This document shows, one piece after another, positions 27,671 through 36,817 of a stretch of 64,000 nt of DNA (position 1 is its first letter; each line of letters opens with the position of its first letter). This stretch comes from Myxococcales bacterium 68-20 (lineage in GTDB: Bacteria > Myxococcota_A > Polyangia > Polyangiales > Polyangiaceae), in NCBI GenBank assembly GCA_001899635.1, contig MKVQ01000001.1:124001-188000 (forward strand), read 5' to 3'. Below the pieces are notes generated by a model. That model was not told the origin of the DNA. It saw only the letters and a list, made by a program, of their open reading frames with translations, and searched no databases. The translations under genes were made by a program, and so were the position numbers.

Positions 27671-29703
27671 AGAAAGACCTCCATGCTGGCGAAGATGGCG
27701 CGGCCGGGGAGCACGAAGCCCACGGTGTCGAACCGAGTGACTCCGAGCAGGTTCCTGACCCGAACATCGAAGGCGGTGTGGTCGCCGAGGCAGGCGACCG
27801 TGATCGCTGCATCGAGCGTGGATTGGGCAGGGATCACGATCAGCCCTTCGGGATCCGCGTAGCGGCTCGACTCGTGGACGTGAGCCATCGACAGCGTGCT
27901 CGTCTTCGCGCCGAGGACATGCGGTCCGTCGAAGCGCAGCTCGGCGACGAGCGACGACTTGAGCCTCGACCGGAAGGGCAACAGATCGTTGCCGGTCGTG
28001 CGCTCCGTGTCCCGTCCGTCGAAGAGGGTCAGCCCCGCGCCCAGCGACAGCCGCCAGAGCTCCGCGCGTGCGTCGAGCTCGGCGCCGAGCACACGAGCGG
28101 AGCCGAGGTTGTACGGCGTCACGTATCCGAGCGAGGACCGCCGGAAGGCGACCAGATCGCTGGCCTCTCGCGCAAAGAGGGAGCCCGCGAGCTCCCAGCG
28201 GAGCACGGCAGCCCCCGTCGTCGAGGTGATCGACGGGAGCTTGGTCAGGCGGACGCCGGTGTCGACGAGCAGCCCGCGCTCGGCGCGAAGCGCGCCGTTC
28301 CCGCGCACGACGCCCGAGAAGCCGTAGAGCTCGCCCAGCGTCGGCGCGCGATAGTACGAGCCCGCATTCAGCGCGACGACGCCGGCGTCGAACGGACGCG
28401 AGAGGGCGAGCCTGAGAGCGCCGTACGTGCGAGTGTCGTCAGCGAGACCGTCGGTCGTGGCCTGCTTCTCGAGCGCGCCCATCAACACGGCGCGCCCGAG
28501 GCGCTCGTGTCGAACGCCACCGCTCGCGGCGAGCCTGACCCCGTCCCGGTGGCGGCGCTCCTCGCTTCGATCGACGGTCACGGTCGCCGTGGACAGCGCT
28601 TCGCGGCTCACTCGCCCGTGCACGCTCCCCTCGAAGATCCCGCGGCGAAGGGCGAGCCGACTGGATGCCTCGGCACGCAGGCCTTCGAGCAGCGCGCGCC
28701 GCCTCCCACCCGCAAGCTCGAGGAGCGGGTCGTCGTACGCCGACGACGTCATGACGAGGCCGGTGGCTCCCGTGAGCACGCAGCCCGCACCGCACTCGTG
28801 GACGAGCTCGAGACCATGAAGCGAGCGACGCGTCTTCGCTCGAGTGGCCTTCGCTCCAGCGACCGCCAGTCCCGGCACACCCTGCTCTCGCGCGAGCTCG
28901 TTCCACGTCAACGACGCGCGGGTGGTGGTCCCCAGTCGAACCCGTCCCAATGCCCACATGTCGATGTCGTCGACGTCGGCGTTCTCCCGGCGCTGCTCGC
29001 GGTCGTCGGACGCGTCGAAGCGGGTCCCGCGGTCGTCCACGAACGTGTAGTCGTTGCGCGCGCCGGCGGCGCGAACGCCGACGAGAGCGGCCGCTCGCTC
29101 GTCGCCGAGGCCGACGCGTCCCTCGAGGGCGCGCATCCCGAAGCTGCCTCGCGTCGCCACCGCCTTCGCCTCGGTGCGCGTGGGGACACGAGGCTCGAAG
29201 AAGATGGCTCCGCCGATGCCCCACGGATCGGCCTCGAGCGGCACCGCACCGCGATAGACCTCGATGCGTCCGATCATCCAGAGCGGAACGCGGGAGAGGT
29301 CGGCGTCGCCGGTGAGGTCGTCGTTGAGCCGAAGCCCAGCGAGGAAGACGCTCGTCTGCGCTGCGGTCGCGCCTCGGATCGCCGCGGTCGAGAGCGCCCC
29401 GTACCCACCGGTCTCGGTGACGTTGACCCCGGTCTCGCGGCGGAGGACGTCGGACGTCGACACGCCCGCGCCCTCCAGCGCGGACCCGCGGAGCTGCGAT
29501 GAAGTGGCCGCCTCGTCGCGCGACCCTGCGGCGAGCCGAGCGCCACGGACGGTGACCGCCTCCTCGCCCCTCGCTGCCGCGGGCCATCCAGCGACGAGAA
29601 GCCCGCCGAGGACCACGCCTCGAAGTCGAGGCCTGGCCGAATGCCGAAGACCGTTTCCCACGCCGACCCGAAGGGACGAGACGAAGGCGCTCTCCGCCGG
29701 CAC
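27667..29703 (-). CDS. btuB: TonB-dependent cobalamin receptor BtuB
   Basis: A 678-residue outer-membrane receptor. An N-terminal signal peptide (VVLGGLLVAGWPAAARG) is followed by a TonB-box-like EEAVTVRGA and the plug domain (STSDVLRRETGVNVTETGGY, AIRGATAAQTSVFLAGLRLN, RIEVYRGAVPLEADPWGIGG). The barrel then runs to a C-terminus with the beta-signal IFASMEVFL. It is the first gene after a cobalamin riboswitch and is followed by a propeller lipoprotein and cobT-cobS-cobC, which identifies the substrate as a corrinoid. The start used is the GTG at 29703; an internal GTG about 15 codons in would also give a signal peptide. Confidence 0.93.
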   Translation of the reverse strand: MPAESAFVSSLRVGVGNGLRHSARPRLRGVVLGGLLVAGWPAAARGEEAVTVRGARLAAGSRDEAATSSQLRGSALEGAGVSTSDVLRRETGVNVTETGGYGALSTAAIRGATAAQTSVFLAGLRLNDDLTGDADLSRVPLWMIGRIEVYRGAVPLEADPWGIGGAIFFEPRVPTRTEAKAVATRGSFGMRALEGRVGLGDERAAALVGVRAAGARNDYTFVDDRGTRFDASDDREQRRENADVDDIDMWALGRVRLGTTTRASLTWNELAREQGVPGLAVAGAKATRAKTRRSLHGLELVHECGAGCVLTGATGLVMTSSAYDDPLLELAGGRRRALLEGLRAEASSRLALRRGIFEGSVHGRVSREALSTATVTVDRSEERRHRDGVRLAASGGVRHERLGRAVLMGALEKQATTDGLADDTRTYGALRLALSRPFDAGVVALNAGSYYRAPTLGELYGFSGVVRGNGALRAERGLLVDTGVRLTKLPSITSTTGAAVLRWELAGSLFAREASDLVAFRRSSLGYVTPYNLGSARVLGAELDARAELWRLSLGAGLTLFDGRDTERTTGNDLLPFRSRLKSSLVAELRFDGPHVLGAKTSTLSMAHVHESSRYADPEGLIVIPAQSTLDAAITVACLGDHTAFDVRVRNLLGVTRFDTVGFVLPGRAIFASMEVFL

Positions 29704-29787
29704 CGGATGTGTCGGGCGAAGAGCTCTTGCGTGCCGGCGTCTCTCCCTCGGAGACGAACGGCGGAACCACCAGGCATGTGCGTGGTG

Positions 29788-29980
29788 GGTGAAGGTCGGT
29801 CTTCGGGCTCATGGGCACTTCGCGGCTAACGGAGCTAGCGCGACTTCCTCGCTTCAACTCTTCCCGGTCCGGAGACCAGTGACTCGGTGAAGCTCGTTCC
29901 CAACTACCGCTGCGGGGCAGCTCCGCTTTGCTTGCGCTGCGGATTCCCAGTACCACCCATCACCGGGTGGCTACCTTCAC
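29788..29980 (-). promoter_or_regulatory. Cobalamin riboswitch upstream of btuB
   Basis: On the minus strand the leader contains GGGAATCCGC, the core GCCCCGCAGCGGTAGTTGGG and the B12 box GAGCCCGAAGACCGACC. The ends pair as P1, GTGAAGGT (29980-29973) with ACCTTCAC (29796-29789). Downstream, a stem from CCACCA and TGGTGG lies between the aptamer and the btuB start and could be the expression platform. It controls the five-gene btuB-cobC operon and is expected to switch it off when adenosylcobalamin binds. Confidence 0.93.
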
Positions 29981-30288
29981 GAGGTCGTCGATACCCTACC
30001 CCATGCAGGTCGTCAAACGCCGGCGCCGGGCACGCGCCTGCGGTCGCGGCCGGCCATCGGCGTCGAAGGTTCCTCGTTCGTCGCTTCGGACGGCGAGAGC
30101 GCTCGTTTGCCCCGCGAGCACGGGCCCATTGCTCGTGTGGGTATCGACCCGCACGCCGGTTCCTCCTCGCGCGGCAGCATGAACATGCGATGCGCGCGAG
30201 CTCGCTCTTTCCCCGATATTTGGGGTTCGGGATGATGCGATCGACGAACGACTCGATCGCGCATCGTCGACGACCACAAGAGGAGCTC

Positions 30289-32100
30289 ATGGACTTCATG
30301 GCACGGGCGGCCATCGCCACGACGATTCTCGGTCTCGTCTCTTCGGTCTCGGCGTGTGGTGGGGATCCCGGCAAGCAAGGACCGGCGCCGATGCCGTCGT
30401 CCCCGCAGTTCATCACCGGCAACCTCGAGCCGATGATCGTCGACTGGCTGCCGGAGCAGCGAGGCGACCTCGAGGTGTCGATGCGCGACGGGCTCGTCGT
30501 CGTCGGGTACGACACGCAGGGCTTCCGCCTGCTCCGAGATTGTCACGTCAACGGTACGTACGGCTTCATGGGGATGACCCGACGTGAGCGTGTCGTCCGG
30601 CTCGAGTCTGCCGACGACGTGCGGGCGAACCTCCCGCTCGGCGGCATCGGTCTCGCCGCGAAGCTCGGTGGCGAGCTCGAGAGGGGCGCGACGGTCGACA
30701 TCGCGATGGTGATGATCGGCAAGCTCCGGACGACCTGGCGGAGCGTCGGCACCGAAGACCTCGTCGGTCAGTGCACGGGCGCGACCCACGTCGTCCGCGG
30801 CGCGACCGTCGGCGCTTTCGCGGTCGACAAGGGCGACCGCGCGAAGATGCGCGCGGTCGCGGAGATCTTCGGCGCCGGAATGGGCGGCGGATCCGCATCG
30901 AGCTCGATGGTCCGCGTCGTCGACGGCCAGCTCGCCGACTGCTCGAGCGCGGAGCCCGACAGCCCGAAGGCTCCGAAGCAATGCGGAGCGCTCATGCGGG
31001 TCGAGCTCCTGCCGATCGCGGCGACCAAAGACGTGGCTGCTGCGGCTTCGCAGGGACGCGACGCCGAGCTCGCCGACGTCTGCCCTTCGGGGCTCGTCAT
31101 GGTCGACGGCAAGTGCACCCGCGCTCACGCGAGCATGTCGGCGCGGGACGTCGAGTGCACCTACGGCAACGGCCGGCAGTGCCTCGACCAGTGCAGGGCG
31201 GGAAATGCGAAGAGCTGCGCGAAGCTCTCGCTGATGCTGGTAAAGGGCGAGGGCGCCCCGCAGGCGGTCGAGCAGGCCGTGCCGCTCGCGACGATGGCTT
31301 GCAGGAACGGCGATGCCGCCGGGTGCACGCTCCTCGGGAGCTACCTGCAGAACGGCGTCGGCACCACGAAGAACATGAAGGACGCCGCGCAGGCCTACGC
31401 CAAGGGCTGCGACGACGGCGATGCCGAGGGGTGCCAGTGGGTCGGCACGATGCTCCTCACCGGCATCGGGATCCCCCGCGACACGAAGCTCGCGGCGCAG
31501 GCGCTCTCGAAGGGTTGCAAGGGCGGCGCGCATGGCGCGTGCAGCGACCTCGGACTTCTCGCGCTCGGCGGACAGGGCTTCGACAAAGACCTCCCGATGG
31601 CCGCGGGGCTCTTCAAGCGCGCGTGTGACGGCGACAACGGCACGGGCTGTTCGAACCTCGGGTACATGTACGAGTTCGGGGCGGGGACCCCGCAGGACAT
31701 CAAGGCGAGCCTCCAGGCGTACGCGAAGGCGTGCAAGCTCGACGAGGGGTCGTGCACGCAGCTCGGCGCCATGCTCCACGTCGGCAAGGGGATCGCCCGC
31801 GACGATGGCAAGGCCGTCGCGCTCTACAAGGCTGCGTGTGCCAAGGGCGACACCGTCGGCTGCGCGCTGATCCGCGGCTACATCGACCCGAGCCAGAAGT
31901 TCGACGTCGAGCGAGCGACGGGGGAGATGAACGTGTGGAAGGCAACCTGCGAGAACGGCATCGCGCGCGACTGCACCGGTATCGGGATCATCGCCGTCAG
32001 CGTCGGCCGCAAGGACGACGGGCGGAAGCTCCTCGAGACGGCCTGCAAGCTCGGCGACGAGTGGGGCTGCGTCATGGCGAAGATTCAACCCCGCCTGTGA
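30289..32100 (+). CDS. Sel1-like repeat lipoprotein
   Basis: A 603-residue exported lipoprotein. The signal peptide ends in VSACGG (lipobox Cys at about 23). Residues ~30-270 form a domain of unknown type containing Cys residues. From about residue 300 there are six or more Sel1-like repeats of ~36 residues, each with a Cys pair (GDAAGCTLLGSYLQNGVGT, GDAEGCQWVGTMLLTGIGI, NGTGCSNLGYMYEFGAGT), as in the disulphide-bridged HcpA-type proteins. These usually mediate protein contacts in the periplasm or at the surface. The ATG at 30289 is preceded by AGGAG. It is divergent from the B12 operon, but its own leader shows no riboswitch. Confidence 0.85.
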   Translation: MDFMARAAIATTILGLVSSVSACGGDPGKQGPAPMPSSPQFITGNLEPMIVDWLPEQRGDLEVSMRDGLVVVGYDTQGFRLLRDCHVNGTYGFMGMTRRERVVRLESADDVRANLPLGGIGLAAKLGGELERGATVDIAMVMIGKLRTTWRSVGTEDLVGQCTGATHVVRGATVGAFAVDKGDRAKMRAVAEIFGAGMGGGSASSSMVRVVDGQLADCSSAEPDSPKAPKQCGALMRVELLPIAATKDVAAAASQGRDAELADVCPSGLVMVDGKCTRAHASMSARDVECTYGNGRQCLDQCRAGNAKSCAKLSLMLVKGEGAPQAVEQAVPLATMACRNGDAAGCTLLGSYLQNGVGTTKNMKDAAQAYAKGCDDGDAEGCQWVGTMLLTGIGIPRDTKLAAQALSKGCKGGAHGACSDLGLLALGGQGFDKDLPMAAGLFKRACDGDNGTGCSNLGYMYEFGAGTPQDIKASLQAYAKACKLDEGSCTQLGAMLHVGKGIARDDGKAVALYKAACAKGDTVGCALIRGYIDPSQKFDVERATGEMNVWKATCENGIARDCTGIGIIAVSVGRKDDGRKLLETACKLGDEWGCVMAKIQPRL

Positions 32101-32104
32101 GAGC

Positions 32105-32127
32105 GAGGCTCGCACCCCAACGACCCG
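32105..32127 (+). repeat. Dispersed intergenic repeat, copy A
   Basis: GAGGCTCGCACCCCAACGAC is the start of a sequence shared with 57233-57255 (minus strand) and 63249-63271 (plus strand), and in part with 39358-39377. It begins four bases after the stop of the Sel1-like gene. GGTCGG follows further downstream in three copies. It may be a REP-like or terminator element. Confidence 0.5.
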
Positions 32128-32301
32128 TAGCGGTCGCCCCAACCGCTAGCGCTCCGGCACCCGAGACCCGCAGAGGTCGGCCTTCGGCCGGGCTGCGCTC
32201 CTACGCTCGAGGTAGGAACCGCCGCCGCATCGTCAAACGGTCACGCAACCGGGGCAGTTCCTGGTAGCGTGCGCCCCGGTGTGCCCGCGGTGGCGAAGAA
32301 C

Positions 32302-33636
32302 ATGCATCGCCCGGGCGCTGCAGAGGAACCGGTGCCTAGACGAACGGTGAGTGAGAAGAAGGCCTCGGAGCAGCGCAAAGCCGCCGCTCCGGTCGACCCG
32401 CGTCAGCTCGAGCTGATGCTCGCGAACGGTGTGGAGCGCGCAAACGGCGCTGCGACCGCCGAGCCCCAAGGCGTCGATGCGGACCGGGCGCGCGAGATCC
32501 TCTCCTCACTCGACCGACTGTCGAGCGAGGAGGTCTTTGCGGCCTTCGAGGAGCTCGACGCGCTCCCCCGTGACGTGGTCCGCGCCGTTCTCGCCGTCTC
32601 GACGGGACCGGTCCCCGATCCCGAGCTGCTCGACGATGCCATCCGTCGTGCGCATGGGTTCCCGCCGCGCGCGCTCCGTCTCCAGACGATCGCGATCGTG
32701 AAGGATGCCGACATCTTCGACATCGGTCCCATCGGCGAGGAGCAGGTCCGGCTCGCGGGCAAGTCGTGGGACGGCCGCGACCTCGCCGCCGAGGAGCGGC
32801 TCGACGAGGAGATCGAAGGCTCGTTTGCTGGCACGCTCGAGCACCACACCCTCGCGGAGGCGGGCAAGCCGCTCTTCGACGTCCTCCGCTACGCCGGCGA
32901 TGCCGGGGCGATCTTCCGAGCAGGGACCGCCGAGCTCGTCGGCGCCATCGCGTACGATACGGTCGAGATGAAGGACCGGCGAGCGCGCGTCGCCATTCAG
33001 GATGCGCTCGCGCACGGGCTCGTGCCCGAGGCGATGCAGGCGGCAGAGCCCACGCCGGTGGAGGTACCGGAGGCGGCCGCGAGCGAGGCGACCACGGCGC
33101 TCGAGCCGGTCGCGAAGAAGCCGGCCAAGGCGGGCGCCGCGAAGGCGGCTGCCGAGAAGGTGCCCGCGAAGAAGCCCGCAGCCAAGGCGGTGGCGGCGAA
33201 GGCGGCTGCCGAGAAGGCGCCCGCGAAGAAGGTCACGCCCAAGCCCGCGGCAAGGGCGGCTGCCGAGAAGGTGCCCGCGAAGAAGGTCACGACCAAGCCC
33301 GCGGCAAAGGCGGCTGCCGAGAAGGCGCCCGCGAAGAAGGCTCCGGTCAAGGCGAGCGCAACGAAGCCGAGCGGGAAGCAGACGACGGCGGAGAAGCCGG
33401 CGGCGACGAAGGCGACTTCGAAGAAGGCGGCGGCGGAGAAGCCGGCGGCGACGAAGGTGACTTCGAAGAAGGCGGCGGCAGAGAAGCCGGCCGCGAAGAA
33501 GGCGGGTGCCGCGGCCACCGCGAAGAAGCCGAGCGCCACGGCGACGGCGAAAAAGCCGACGTCGAAGAGCGCGCCTGCGAAAAAGACGACCGCGAAGAAG
33601 GCGACGGCGAAGAAGCCGACGTCGAAGAAGGGCTGA
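32302..33636 (+). CDS. Protein with histone-H1-like Lys/Ala/Pro-rich tail
   Basis: The N-terminal ~250 residues form an acidic, helical domain of unknown family (EILSSLDRLSSEEVFAAFEE, EIEGSFAGTLEHHTLAEAGK). The remaining ~170 residues are almost only Ala, Lys, Pro and Thr in repeats such as AAAEKAPAKKVTPKP and AAAEKPAATKVTSKKA, very like eukaryotic histone H1 tails and the H1-like proteins of some bacteria. Binding of DNA through the tail is the natural inference. Starts at 32269 (GTG), 32302 (ATG) and 32332 (GTG, with AGAGGA upstream) are all possible. It converges with the second RND pump gene. Confidence 0.8.
   Translation: MHRPGAAEEPVPRRTVSEKKASEQRKAAAPVDPRQLELMLANGVERANGAATAEPQGVDADRAREILSSLDRLSSEEVFAAFEELDALPRDVVRAVLAVSTGPVPDPELLDDAIRRAHGFPPRALRLQTIAIVKDADIFDIGPIGEEQVRLAGKSWDGRDLAAEERLDEEIEGSFAGTLEHHTLAEAGKPLFDVLRYAGDAGAIFRAGTAELVGAIAYDTVEMKDRRARVAIQDALAHGLVPEAMQAAEPTPVEVPEAAASEATTALEPVAKKPAKAGAAKAAAEKVPAKKPAAKAVAAKAAAEKAPAKKVTPKPAARAAAEKVPAKKVTTKPAAKAAAEKAPAKKAPVKASATKPSGKQTTAEKPAATKATSKKAAAEKPAATKVTSKKAAAEKPAAKKAGAAATAKKPSATATAKKPTSKSAPAKKTTAKKATAKKPTSKKG
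33120..33633 (+). repeat. Imperfect tandem repeats encoding the H1-like tail
   Basis: The coding sequence repeats units of about 45-60 bp containing AAGGCGGCTGCCGAGAAG and CCCGCGAAGAAG. From 33385 a ~36-48-bp unit containing GAGAAGCCGGCGGCGACGAA repeats about three times. Near-identical adjacent copies suggest recent expansion by slippage or recombination. Confidence 0.7.
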
Positions 33637-33664
33637 GCGCTCCGAGCTCGCGCGGCGTCCGACG

Positions 33665-36600
33665 TCACTCTCCAGGAGCGGGCGTCGGACGCGGAGCGGG
33701 CGCCTCCTGCCGAGCGGGCTCGTCGTCCGACGCCTCGGGATCCGTCAGCTCCCATCCCTTCAGCAGGGTCGCGAGGAGCCCGGGCAAGACGAGGAGCGTG
33801 AGCGCGGTGCTGAAGAAGATCCCGACGATGACGACGGTCGCGAGCGGCCGCTGCACCTCGGAGCCCGCGCTGGTCGAGAGCGCCATCGGGAGGAAGCCGA
33901 GCCCAGCGACAGCGGCCGTCGTGAGGACCGCGCGGACCGAGCTCGCCGATCCCTTCTGGACGGCGGCCTCGAGCGAGAGGCCTTCGAGCATCGCCTGACG
34001 CGTTGCCGTCGTGATGACGACTCCGTTGAGCACCGACACGCCACCGAGCGCGATGAAGCCGACGGCGGCGGGGAGGCTGAACGGCATGCCGCGCGCGAGG
34101 AGGCCGATCATGCCGCCGGTGGCGGCGAACGGTACGAGGAGGAAGACAGCGAATGCCGGCTTGAGGCTCCGGAACATCCAGAACAGCATGCCGAGGATCA
34201 CCGCGACCACCGCCGGGATCACGAGCGCGAGCCGAGCCGATGCGCGCTCGAAGTTCTCGAACTGGCCGCCCCACTCGATCCGGTACCCGGACGGGAGGTT
34301 TGCCGCCTTCGCCACCTTGCTCTTGGCCTCGTCGACCCACGAGACGAGGTCGCGACCGCGAAGGTTTACGTCGACACGAATGAGGCGCTCGCGGTCGAGT
34401 CGCTTCACGACCGACGGGCCGTCTCCCTCTTCGAAGGTGACGACCTCTGCGAGCGGTACGGTGTCGCCGCGCTCGGTCTCGACGAACAGGTCCGCGAGCC
34501 CGTCGGCGTTCGGCTCCGGAGGCGGGAGGAAGACACGGAGGTCGAAGCGCCGCTCCTCCTCGTACACCTGCCCGACGCCGACTCCCTCACGAGAGGCGGC
34601 GAGGACGTCGAACGCATGCTGGACCTTCACTCCGTATCGGGCCATCCGCGCGCGATCGGCGGTCGCCGTGATGCTCGGCTGGCCGAGGATCCGCTCGATC
34701 TTCAGGTCTCCGGTCCCGCGGATGTCGCGCACGATGTCGCCTACGAGGTTCGAGAGGTCGACGAGCTTCTCGAGATCGGCGCCGACGATCTTGATCGACA
34801 CGTCGGCGCGGGAGCCGGCGATGAGCTGGTTCGTGAGGTCTTCGATCGGCTGCGAGACGGAGACGAACGTGGACGGGACCTCGGTCTCGATCTTGTCCTT
34901 CAGCTTCTCGCTCAGCTCCTCGAAGCTCTGCGCGCTCGTCCAGGTCTTGCGAGGCTTCAGCGGGACGAGGATGTCGGTGTTGTTGTTGCCGACGGCATCG
35001 AGCGCCATCTCGGCGCGGCCGCTCTGGCCGAGCGCCTTGGCGGCCTCCGGGAAGGAGAGCACCACCTTCTCGGCGAGGAGGTCGAGACGACGCGCCTCCT
35101 CGAGCGACACGCTCGGGGCGCGTTGCATCGCGAGGACGCAGTCGCCCTCGAAGATACGCGGGATGAACTCCGCGCCCGCGCCGGCGAAGAGGACGCTGGT
35201 GCCCACGAGCGCGGCCACGCTGGCCCCGACGAGCGGCCAGCGGAGCTTCACCGCTCGCGCGACGAGGCCCTCGTAGGCGTGCGCGAGCCGCTCGAGCCAC
35301 ATCGGACCGTGTCCCTTCGCGGGCGGAACCACGAGCACGAGGAGGGCAGGGAAGAAGACCACCGAATAGACGAGCGCCCCGAAGAGCGCGCACGCCATCG
35401 TGATCGCCATCGGTCGGAACATCTTGCCCTCGACGCCCTCGAGCGTGAGGAGCGGGATGTATACGAGCATGATGATCGCGACCGCGAAGGCGACCGGCTT
35501 GACGACGACCTTCGCGACATCTCCGTAAGCCCGCGCGCGCGCCTTGCCGACGAGCTTCCGGCCGGCGGTCGCCGCGATGACCGCCTCGAGCACCACGATC
35601 GGACCGTCGACGAGGAAGCCGAAGTCGATGGCGCCGAGGCTCATCAGGTCGCCGGTGACGCCGAAGAGGTGCATCCCGAAGAGCGCGATCGCCATCGACA
35701 CCGGGATGCCGATCGCGGTGACGAGCGCGCCGCGGATCGTCCCGAGCATGATCGCGAGGACGACCGTGACGATGAGGAGTCCCTCGGCGAGGTTGGTCGC
35801 CACCGTGGTGAGCGTTCGCTCGACGAAGTCTGCGCGGTCGTAAATGACGTCGATCGTGACGCCGGGCGGGAGATCCTTCTCGATCTCCTTCATCCGCTCC
35901 TTCACGGCGTAGATCACGTCGCGGCTGTTCGCGTGGGCGAGCATCATGACGAGGCCCGACACCGCCTCGCGCTCGCCGTCGAGGGTGACGACGCCATAGC
36001 GGAGCGCCGCGCCGATCTCCACGTCGGCGACGTGGCGGACGAGCACCGACGGCCCGCCTTTGACGCTCCGGACGACGATGTCGCCGATCTCGTCCTCGTT
36101 GTGGACCATGCCGCGGCCGCGGATCGTGAACGACTCCCCGCCGCGCTCGACGTAGCCGCCGCCGACGTTGAGGCTCGCGGTCGAGAGCGCCTCTACGACG
36201 TCGTTCAGCGCCAGCCCGCGGGCGCGGAGGCGCTGCGGATCGACCTGCACCTGGTACTGCTTCAGCTCGCCGCCGAACGGGTTGACCTCGACGACACCGG
36301 GCACGCTCCGGAGGCGCGGGCCGATCTCCCAGTCGAGCATCGTCCGGAGCTGCATCGACGAGTGCTGCTCCGAGCGGACGACGAACTTGTAGATCGTGCC
36401 GAGGCCGGTGGACGGCGGCGCGAGCTCGGGGAGCGAGGTCGAGGGTGGGAGATCTCCCTGCGCCTGACGGATCCGCTCGAGGACCATCTGGCGGGCCCAC
36501 CAGATGTCCGTGCCGTCCTGGAAGACGACGGTCACCGACGAGAGGCCGAAGCGGGAGACGCTCCGGAGCTGGGCGCTACGCGGGAGGCCGTTGAGCGCCT

Positions 36601-36811
36601 TCTCGATGGGGACGGTCACCGTGCGTTCGACCTCGACGGGGGAGAGCCCTCCGCACTTGGTCAAGATGTCGACCTGCACGCTCGAGACGTCCGGCAGCGC
36701 GTCGATGGGAAGTCTGCGCGCGGCGATGACGCCGAGCGCGAGGACGAGCACGAGGAGCCCAGCAACGACCTTGCGGCTCTTGATCGAGATGGCGACGAGC
36801 GACTCGAGCAT
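33665..36811 (-). CDS. CzcA/CusA-family heavy-metal efflux RND transporter (second copy)
   Basis: A 1048-residue inner-membrane pump starting MLESLVAISIKSRKVVAGLL, with RRLPIDALPDVSSVQVDILT after TM1 as in CzcA. The proton-relay helix is AIDFGFLVDGPIVVLEAV, carrying Asp, Asp and Glu at the expected spacing. RIEWGGQFENFERA and LAVFLLVPFA-type segments precede the last helices. The adaptor gene lies 6 bp upstream, so the pair is an operon. It differs clearly from the pump at 10018 (for instance GPIVV in place of GAVLS), so the two are paralogues, not a duplication. Metal specificity is not deducible. Confidence 0.94.
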   Translation of the reverse strand: MLESLVAISIKSRKVVAGLLVLVLALGVIAARRLPIDALPDVSSVQVDILTKCGGLSPVEVERTVTVPIEKALNGLPRSAQLRSVSRFGLSSVTVVFQDGTDIWWARQMVLERIRQAQGDLPPSTSLPELAPPSTGLGTIYKFVVRSEQHSSMQLRTMLDWEIGPRLRSVPGVVEVNPFGGELKQYQVQVDPQRLRARGLALNDVVEALSTASLNVGGGYVERGGESFTIRGRGMVHNEDEIGDIVVRSVKGGPSVLVRHVADVEIGAALRYGVVTLDGEREAVSGLVMMLAHANSRDVIYAVKERMKEIEKDLPPGVTIDVIYDRADFVERTLTTVATNLAEGLLIVTVVLAIMLGTIRGALVTAIGIPVSMAIALFGMHLFGVTGDLMSLGAIDFGFLVDGPIVVLEAVIAATAGRKLVGKARARAYGDVAKVVVKPVAFAVAIIMLVYIPLLTLEGVEGKMFRPMAITMACALFGALVYSVVFFPALLVLVVPPAKGHGPMWLERLAHAYEGLVARAVKLRWPLVGASVAALVGTSVLFAGAGAEFIPRIFEGDCVLAMQRAPSVSLEEARRLDLLAEKVVLSFPEAAKALGQSGRAEMALDAVGNNNTDILVPLKPRKTWTSAQSFEELSEKLKDKIETEVPSTFVSVSQPIEDLTNQLIAGSRADVSIKIVGADLEKLVDLSNLVGDIVRDIRGTGDLKIERILGQPSITATADRARMARYGVKVQHAFDVLAASREGVGVGQVYEEERRFDLRVFLPPPEPNADGLADLFVETERGDTVPLAEVVTFEEGDGPSVVKRLDRERLIRVDVNLRGRDLVSWVDEAKSKVAKAANLPSGYRIEWGGQFENFERASARLALVIPAVVAVILGMLFWMFRSLKPAFAVFLLVPFAATGGMIGLLARGMPFSLPAAVGFIALGGVSVLNGVVITTATRQAMLEGLSLEAAVQKGSASSVRAVLTTAAVAGLGFLPMALSTSAGSEVQRPLATVVIVGIFFSTALTLLVLPGLLATLLKGWELTDPEASDDEPARQEAPAPRPTPAPGE

Positions 36812-36817
36812 GTTTCC

